Part shown: piece by piece, positions 5,577 through 8,848 of the stretch
How positions within the stretch are numbered: position 1 is the first letter of the stretch
Layout: the number at the start of each line of letters is the position of its first letter
Source of the DNA: an uncultured Anaerolineaceae bacterium
GTDB lineage: Bacteria; Chloroflexota; Anaerolineae; Promineifilales; Promineifilaceae
Reading direction: 5' to 3'
Length of the DNA: 8,848 bases
NCBI GenBank assembly: GCA_937967805.1
Contig: CALBTC010000281.1
Span: 1 to 8,848, forward strand
Program-made: the position numbers and the translations under genes
The notes under the pieces: generated by a model
What the model was told of the DNA's origin: nothing
The model's input: the letters and a program-made list of their open reading frames with translations, nothing else
Database searches by the model: none

Positions 5577-7049
5577 TTACAATACACCTGTGTCCAGCAG
5601 CGCCTTCACCGTGATTCCAATTCCGGCAATCGTGATAAACAGGGCACTGGCGGCGGGCAGCAGGCGCAGCAAACCGGCCTGGCGTGAAGGGAGACGAGAG
5701 AACAATTTGCTGGCGTAAACCATCGCCAGGCCAATGCCGGTCAGCACGCTGGCCAGACCAATGCTAAAAGCCACAATCAAAACCAAACCAAATCCCACTT
5801 TTTGCAGGGCCACAGCACTCAACAGCAAAATGAGGGCGGACGGACAGGGCAACAGTCCACCAGACACACCGAGCGCCAGCAAGCTGCGCCAGCCCATCTC
5901 CGGCTTGGGTGTGTGCGTGTGCCCGATGCCAAAATGGGTGTGGTACCCTTCATCATGCTCGTCAGCGGGCTGGTTGCGGTGCAGCCAGCTGCTAAGATGC
6001 CCGCGAAAGAGCGAGAAGCCGATGAGCACTACCAGCAAGCCAGACAAAACGCCCAGCCACGGATACAGTTTCTCCGGCAAAATATAGCGAGAGGCAAACA
6101 ATACCAGCAGGCCAAAGGCAAAGACGCCGGCGGTGTGGGTGACAGTCGTGGTCAACCCCAAAAACATGGCGTGTTTGGGCGTGCCGCGTGAGCCAACCAG
6201 GTAAGCGCCGACAATGGTTTTGCCATGACCGGGCGTCAGGGCATGTGCTGCGCCCAAACCAAAGGCCACCACCAGGGCAATGGCAATCGTCCCAGGTTGG
6301 TCCAGTGCGGTCGTGAGCAAGTTGGCAAATTCATCCTGGCTGAAGCGGTTGGTGTTGGGGGAGACGGCCGTTTTCACTCCACGGTTCTCCACAGAGTGAA
6401 CATCCGCCGTCGCCACCACGCCGGCCGGAGCAAACTGCACCTGCGCCTGGTTCACAGCCAGCGGCGATTGCAGCAGATCGTCCGGGTAGCGGCGCAGTTG
6501 GTTGCTCTCGTCTTGCGTGGGCACGCTGCTTTCGAGGATGTTGAGACTGTCAACGGCCGTTACCACCGTTTCTTGCCAGCCCAAGCGTTCAGGATAATTG
6601 TTGTCGGTGTAGTTGAGCTGCCAGATTTGATCGGTTTGGGGGAGAACGGCCGTGGCCGTTAGCTCCAGGCGCATCGTGGGCAAACCACCCTGGCCCGGCG
6701 GGAAATCAATCGTCCATGATTGCGGGTTTACGGCCATAGCCTGATTGTTAATCGTGAGCGACAGGTTCTGCACCAGCAGTGGCACCAGCTTGCCGGCATA
6801 CGCTTCTTGCTCAGCAGCATCCACGACATCGTCTCTATTTATGTCAATCTGCTGCCGTTCTTGAAAAGTGGGAATCTCCGCCATGTCAATGATGTAGAGT
6901 AGTTCCACCGTCTCTGGCTGCAATTGCAAGTGCGTGTAACGGCTGATGGTAAAGTTTCCCAGCGGGTGTGCCCAAACAGCAGGCACGGCGATAAGCAAGA
7001 TAAAAAGTGCGGCCAAAATGGAAATGGTTCGTTTGCGTTTAACTCTCAT
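5577..7049 (-). CDS. NicO/RcnA-type nickel/cobalt transporter with extracytoplasmic N-terminal domain
   Basis: The ATG at 7049 gives 490 residues. It is chosen over the ATG at 7064 because GGAG (7056-7059) lies six bases before it. Residues 1-27 are a signal sequence ending AVWA, followed by HPLGNFTISRYTHLQL. The soluble region to about 245 contains an EF-hand-like loop (69-80, DINRDDVVDAAE) with acidic or Asn residues at positions 1, 3, 5, 9 and 12. From about 253 come some six membrane segments with the NicO signatures. These are GAAHALTPGHGKT (266-278, including H269 and H275), TTTVTHTAG (about 300-308), and GGLLPCPSALILLLSA (397-412). A His-rich hydrophilic loop (about 357-380) has seven histidines. 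The family moves Ni2+ or Co2+, often outward (RcnA). Direction and metal cannot be read here. It follows the TPR gene in the same orientation, with a hairpin and a 10-bp repeat between them. Confidence 0.85.
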   Translation of the reverse strand: MRVKRKRTISILAALFILLIAVPAVWAHPLGNFTISRYTHLQLQPETVELLYIIDMAEIPTFQERQQIDINRDDVVDAAEQEAYAGKLVPLLVQNLSLTINNQAMAVNPQSWTIDFPPGQGGLPTMRLELTATAVLPQTDQIWQLNYTDNNYPERLGWQETVVTAVDSLNILESSVPTQDESNQLRRYPDDLLQSPLAVNQAQVQFAPAGVVATADVHSVENRGVKTAVSPNTNRFSQDEFANLLTTALDQPGTIAIALVVAFGLGAAHALTPGHGKTIVGAYLVGSRGTPKHAMFLGLTTTVTHTAGVFAFGLLVLFASRYILPEKLYPWLGVLSGLLVVLIGFSLFRGHLSSWLHRNQPADEHDEGYHTHFGIGHTHTPKPEMGWRSLLALGVSGGLLPCPSALILLLSAVALQKVGFGLVLIVAFSIGLASVLTGIGLAMVYASKLFSRLPSRQAGLLRLLPAASALFITIAGIGITVKALLDTGVL

Positions 7050-7055
7050 GATGAA

Positions 7056-7059
7056 CTCC
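7056..7059 (-). promoter_or_regulatory. Ribosome binding site that fixes the transporter start
   Basis: GGAG on the minus strand lies six bases before the ATG at 7049 and inside the longer frame that begins at 7064. No comparable motif precedes 7064, so the shorter protein, starting MRVKRKR, is preferred. It gives a normal signal peptide with a basic N-region. Confidence 0.6.
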
Positions 7060-7080
7060 GTCATTTAAAGAAGAAATGGA

Positions 7081-7110
7081 ACGCTGATTAACGCAGATAA
7101 ACGCTGATTC
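7081..7110. repeat. Three tandem 10-bp units in the TPR / transporter gap
   Basis: ACGCTGATTA, ACGCAGATAA and ACGCTGATTC follow each other without a gap, a degenerate tandem repeat with a period of exactly ten bases, close to one helical turn. It lies about 30 bases upstream of the transporter start. I recall similar ACGCTGATAAACGCAGAT-like strings between genes of many unrelated environmental bacteria, without a known function. A phased protein-binding or bendable site is possible. Confidence 0.65.
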
Positions 7111-7128
7111 TTCTTTTGTCTGTGTGCT

Positions 7129-7181
7129 GTAGCCGCGGATTCTTTCCACGAAGGATTTGCACGTAAAGAATACGCGGCTAC
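7129..7181 (-). repeat. Long stem-loop directly after the TPR gene
   Basis: The arms 7129-7150 and 7162-7181 pair over about 19 base pairs: a nine-pair GC-rich base (GTAGCCGCG with CGCGGCTAC), one mismatch, seven pairs (ATTCTTT with AAAGAAT), a two-base bulge and three more pairs. The loop is 11 bases. On the minus strand it starts three bases after the TAA of the TPR gene. No U-tract follows, so it is more like a REP/BIME-type or mRNA-stabilising hairpin than a standard terminator, though it could attenuate transcription into the transporter gene. Confidence 0.75.
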
Positions 7182-7184
7182 GGT

Positions 7185-8519
7185 TTAGGGCAAGCTTTCA
7201 AGTGTTTCTCGGGCGATTTGGGCCTGGAGGAAGTCGAAGTGGGGGTTGAGTTCCAGGGCATGGTTGAGGTGCTGTGTGGCTTGTTCATTGTTGCCCTGGG
7301 CAGCGGCGATCATGCCCGCGTGATAGAAAAAGAGTGCTTCCTGCGTGCCCAGTTGAAGGGCCTGTTCGCTGGCGGCGGCGGCTTCGTCGAGACGGCCGTT
7401 CTTAAACAAAGTCCAGGCCAGCACATCGTAACCATACACGTCTGGGCGGCTGGCCAGCTCGGCTTCAGCGGCGGCCAGCGCGCTGTTCAGATTAATGCCA
7501 TGGTTGGCGTAAAACAGGGCAAGCTGGCGGCCAACCAGCGCCTGATCGTCTGTTTCGAGATTGGCGATGAATTCCACGGTGTCGTATAGTTCTTGTGCGG
7601 CCGTTTCGTCCCCGGCCAGCGCATAAAAATCACCCAGCGCCGCTACAAAATCTGGCTGAGGTAAATGGGCTACCAACCGCTCGTAAAGAGCGATAGCCTG
7701 CTCAAAATCGCCCCGTGCCGCGGCCACTTTGCCTTCACCGACTAACACCAGATAGTAATCGGGCCAGGTTTGTCTGGCAATGGCATACTGTTCTTGGGCA
7801 GCTTCAACGTCTCCAGTTTTGAAATACAGTTCGCCTAGCTGGAACTGGTACCAGGCCAGTCGTTCACCTGTCAGGCCACCTTCTTTAGCATCTTCCACCG
7901 CCTGCTGCATCCAGCTGATGGCGGCGGAAGCGTCTCCCCGAACCCAGGCTAGCCGGGCAGCGCGGCTGAAAACGGCCGCGCCCGGCGCCTGCGCCAACAA
8001 CGTTTCGTAAGCTGCCTGAGCTTCCTCGTAACGTCCCAGCTCCAGGCTGGCATCGCCAATGGTGGCCAACGCTTGCAGCGCGCCAGGATCAAATTCATAA
8101 ACGCGTTGGGCCGTTGCCAGCGCACCGGCAAAATCGTGCTGGGCAATCTGCGTCACGCTCAGGTACGAGAGCGTGAGTTCATAATTTGGGTTGATGGTGA
8201 GGGCTTGTTCCAGAGCAGCCTGTGCCCGGCCGTAGGCTGCCGCATCGCCCGTTTCACGCCCTTTTTGCAGGTAGGCCTGCCCCAGGTAGGTGAGGCTGAT
8301 GTAGTCGCGGTCGTCACGCAGCACTTTTTGCTGCCAGAAGGCGATTTGCTCATCGCTGTTTTTCATGGCGCTGCCGGCAGCCGGTGCGATTTCTACAGGA
8401 ATGGTGATCTGTTCTGGTTCAGCATTGGCGGTGAATGGATTGTGGTTGTTGAATAGATAAGAGCCGAGAATGAATACGGCCGTTGCCAGCACCAGAATGA
8501 TTGTTTTGCGGGTGGTCAT
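7185..8519 (-). CDS. Membrane-anchored tetratricopeptide repeat protein
   Basis: The ATG at 8519 gives 444 residues. A longer frame from 8555 would start inside a hairpin arm without a ribosome site, whereas GAGGG at 8524-8528 precedes 8519 by four bases. Residues 1-20 (TTRK, then a hydrophobic run IILVLATAVFILGSYLF) form an uncleaved anchor or signal peptide, with no lipobox cysteine. From about 65 to the end there are roughly nine or ten TPR units. Examples are YISLTYLGQAYLQKG, AAYGRAQAALEQALTINPNY, FAGALATAQRVYEFDPGALQALATIGDASLELGRYEEAQAAYETLL, GDFEQAIALYERLV and NNEQATQHLNHALELNP. TPR arrays bind peptides and organise complexes, so it probably acts outside the membrane as a partner of the DUF4331 and NicO products. 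It starts about 90 bases after the DUF4331 stop. A specific ligand cannot be named. Confidence 0.88.
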   Translation of the reverse strand: MTTRKTIILVLATAVFILGSYLFNNHNPFTANAEPEQITIPVEIAPAAGSAMKNSDEQIAFWQQKVLRDDRDYISLTYLGQAYLQKGRETGDAAAYGRAQAALEQALTINPNYELTLSYLSVTQIAQHDFAGALATAQRVYEFDPGALQALATIGDASLELGRYEEAQAAYETLLAQAPGAAVFSRAARLAWVRGDASAAISWMQQAVEDAKEGGLTGERLAWYQFQLGELYFKTGDVEAAQEQYAIARQTWPDYYLVLVGEGKVAAARGDFEQAIALYERLVAHLPQPDFVAALGDFYALAGDETAAQELYDTVEFIANLETDDQALVGRQLALFYANHGINLNSALAAAEAELASRPDVYGYDVLAWTLFKNGRLDEAAAASEQALQLGTQEALFFYHAGMIAAAQGNNEQATQHLNHALELNPHFDFLQAQIARETLESLP

Positions 8520-8543
8520 AATACCCTCGAAATTTAGGTGTAG

Positions 8544-8599
8544 AGATTGGACCATTTTTCTTAATTGAAAGGATCAACAGATGAAAAATGGCCCAATCT
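8544..8599 (-). repeat. 17-bp near-perfect inverted repeat between the DUF4331 and TPR genes
   Basis: The arm 8544-8560 (AGATTGGACCATTTTTC) and the arm 8583-8599 (GAAAAATGGCCCAATCT) are complementary at 16 of 17 positions. The one exception, plus-strand A with C, becomes a G-U pair if transcribed from the minus strand. The loop is 22 bases. It begins ten bases after the DUF4331 stop and ends about 25 bases before the TPR start. There is no clear U-tract outside the stem. It may act as a partial terminator, an RNA-processing site, or a member of a dispersed palindromic repeat family: the ten bases AGATTGGGCC on its minus strand also occur at 3135-3144. Confidence 0.75.
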
Positions 8600-8608
8600 T
8601 TAAATCAG

Positions 8609-8848
8609 TTAATTGGCCGGAGCCAGGTAAGGGAAGGTTGCCAGGAAGGGAACGTCGTTGGCATCCACGCAGTCACTTGTGAGCACGGGGGAGCCATTGG
8701 CGCCCAGACCGCCGGTGACCACAAACAGCTCAAAGTCGATGACGTCTTCCGCCAGTTGACGGCCGTTCAATGGGCCGGTGGTAAAGCCGGCGTCAGAGGT
8801 CGTGTCCAGCGTCAGCACGTCGGGCAGCAGCAGGCTGGTGATGAATTC
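8609..8848 (-). CDS. DUF4331 domain-containing protein, C-terminal end
   Basis: The frame is open to the window edge, so only the last 79 residues are seen, beginning EFITSLLLPDVLTLDT. The segment LNGRQLAEDVIDFELFVVTGG followed by CVDANDVPFLATFPYLAPAN matches the end of DUF4331 proteins as I recall them. Those end in a P-N-G-R-R-L-x-D-D-V-I-D helix or strand and a final N-D-x-x-F-x-x-x-F-P-Y-L-A-x-P. These are exported proteins of several hundred residues with no known activity. It lies upstream of the TPR and NicO genes in the same direction, and I recall this three-gene neighbourhood from other bacteria. A GTG at 8818 is internal and not a start. The identification rests on a short stretch, but the ending is distinctive. 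Confidence 0.75.
   Translation of the reverse strand, partial: EFITSLLLPDVLTLDTTSDAGFTTGPLNGRQLAEDVIDFELFVVTGGLGANGSPVLTSDCVDANDVPFLATFPYLAPAN

Larger units (their letters stand above)
1563..8766. repeat. Dispersed palindrome ACGGCCGT, 14 copies
   Basis: Copies start at 1563, 1747, 1815, 2727, 4077, 4593, 5094, 5364, 6364, 6553, 6646, 7392, 8476 and 8759. None is in the first 1.5 kb. Composition alone predicts about 0.2 copies in the window. All lie inside genes on both strands. In 11 copies the gene frame reads ACG GCC GTN (Thr-Ala-Val); at 1747, 7392 and 8759 it reads (N/D)-Gly-Arg. The third frame (Arg-Pro) is not used. The pattern recalls HIP1 of cyanobacteria, a highly iterated palindrome of unsettled function. 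Confidence 0.85.

Noticed and set aside
8843..8848. Window ends exactly on GAATTC (an EcoRI site)
   Set aside because: It could hint at a clone end, but a six-base match at an arbitrary cut is easily chance and the reading frame simply runs on.
1..8848. CRISPR array, tRNA or rRNA genes
   Set aside because: No regularly spaced direct repeats of CRISPR length, no cloverleaf and no rRNA-like segment were seen.

Overview
The window looks like a bacterial chromosome segment of moderate GC and high coding density, with about nine tenths of the bases in genes. No rRNA or tRNA is present to fix the taxonomy. A Chloroflexota (Anaerolineae-like) or similar environmental bacterium is my best guess. It rests on the gene set (BNR protein with a MoaD-like partner; DUF4331, TPR and NicO genes together), on a secreted beta-helix/PKD protein ending in a short Y-(I/L)-P-(F/L)-V type tail, and on the crowd of ACGGCCGT palindromes. 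This is inference.

Plus-strand block (1-2180): a 5'-truncated BNR/Asp-box repeat protein, a small MoaD/ThiS-type ubiquitin-like protein ending in Gly-Gly (ATGA overlap with the gene before), a DUF1697 protein starting directly after that stop codon, an eight-codon remnant that looks like the first residues of a VOC/PhnB-type protein, and a DUF1579-like beta-barrel protein. The first three are almost certainly co-transcribed.

Middle (2186-3781): a minus-strand NYN-domain putative RNase with a C-terminal OST-HTH/LOTUS-like segment, convergent with the DUF1579-like gene. It is divergent from a plus-strand DinB-fold protein. The 258 bp between the divergent pair is AT-rich and holds several inverted repeats.

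Minus-strand block (8848 down to 3833), in order of transcription: the C-terminal end of a DUF4331 protein, a membrane-anchored TPR protein, a NicO/RcnA-type nickel/cobalt transporter with an extracytoplasmic N-terminal domain (including an EF-hand-like loop) and a His-rich loop, and a secreted right-handed beta-helix protein with a PKD domain. The first three look like a functional set in which the TPR and DUF4331 proteins accompany a metal transporter. Each gap in this block carries a hairpin, a short tandem repeat or both, and none has a clear U-tract terminator.

Across the window the 8-bp palindrome ACGGCCGT occurs 14 times on my reading, against roughly 0.2 expected from base composition. 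All copies lie inside genes, and 11 of the 14 are read as Thr-Ala-Val. This HIP1-like signal is the most unusual global feature here.
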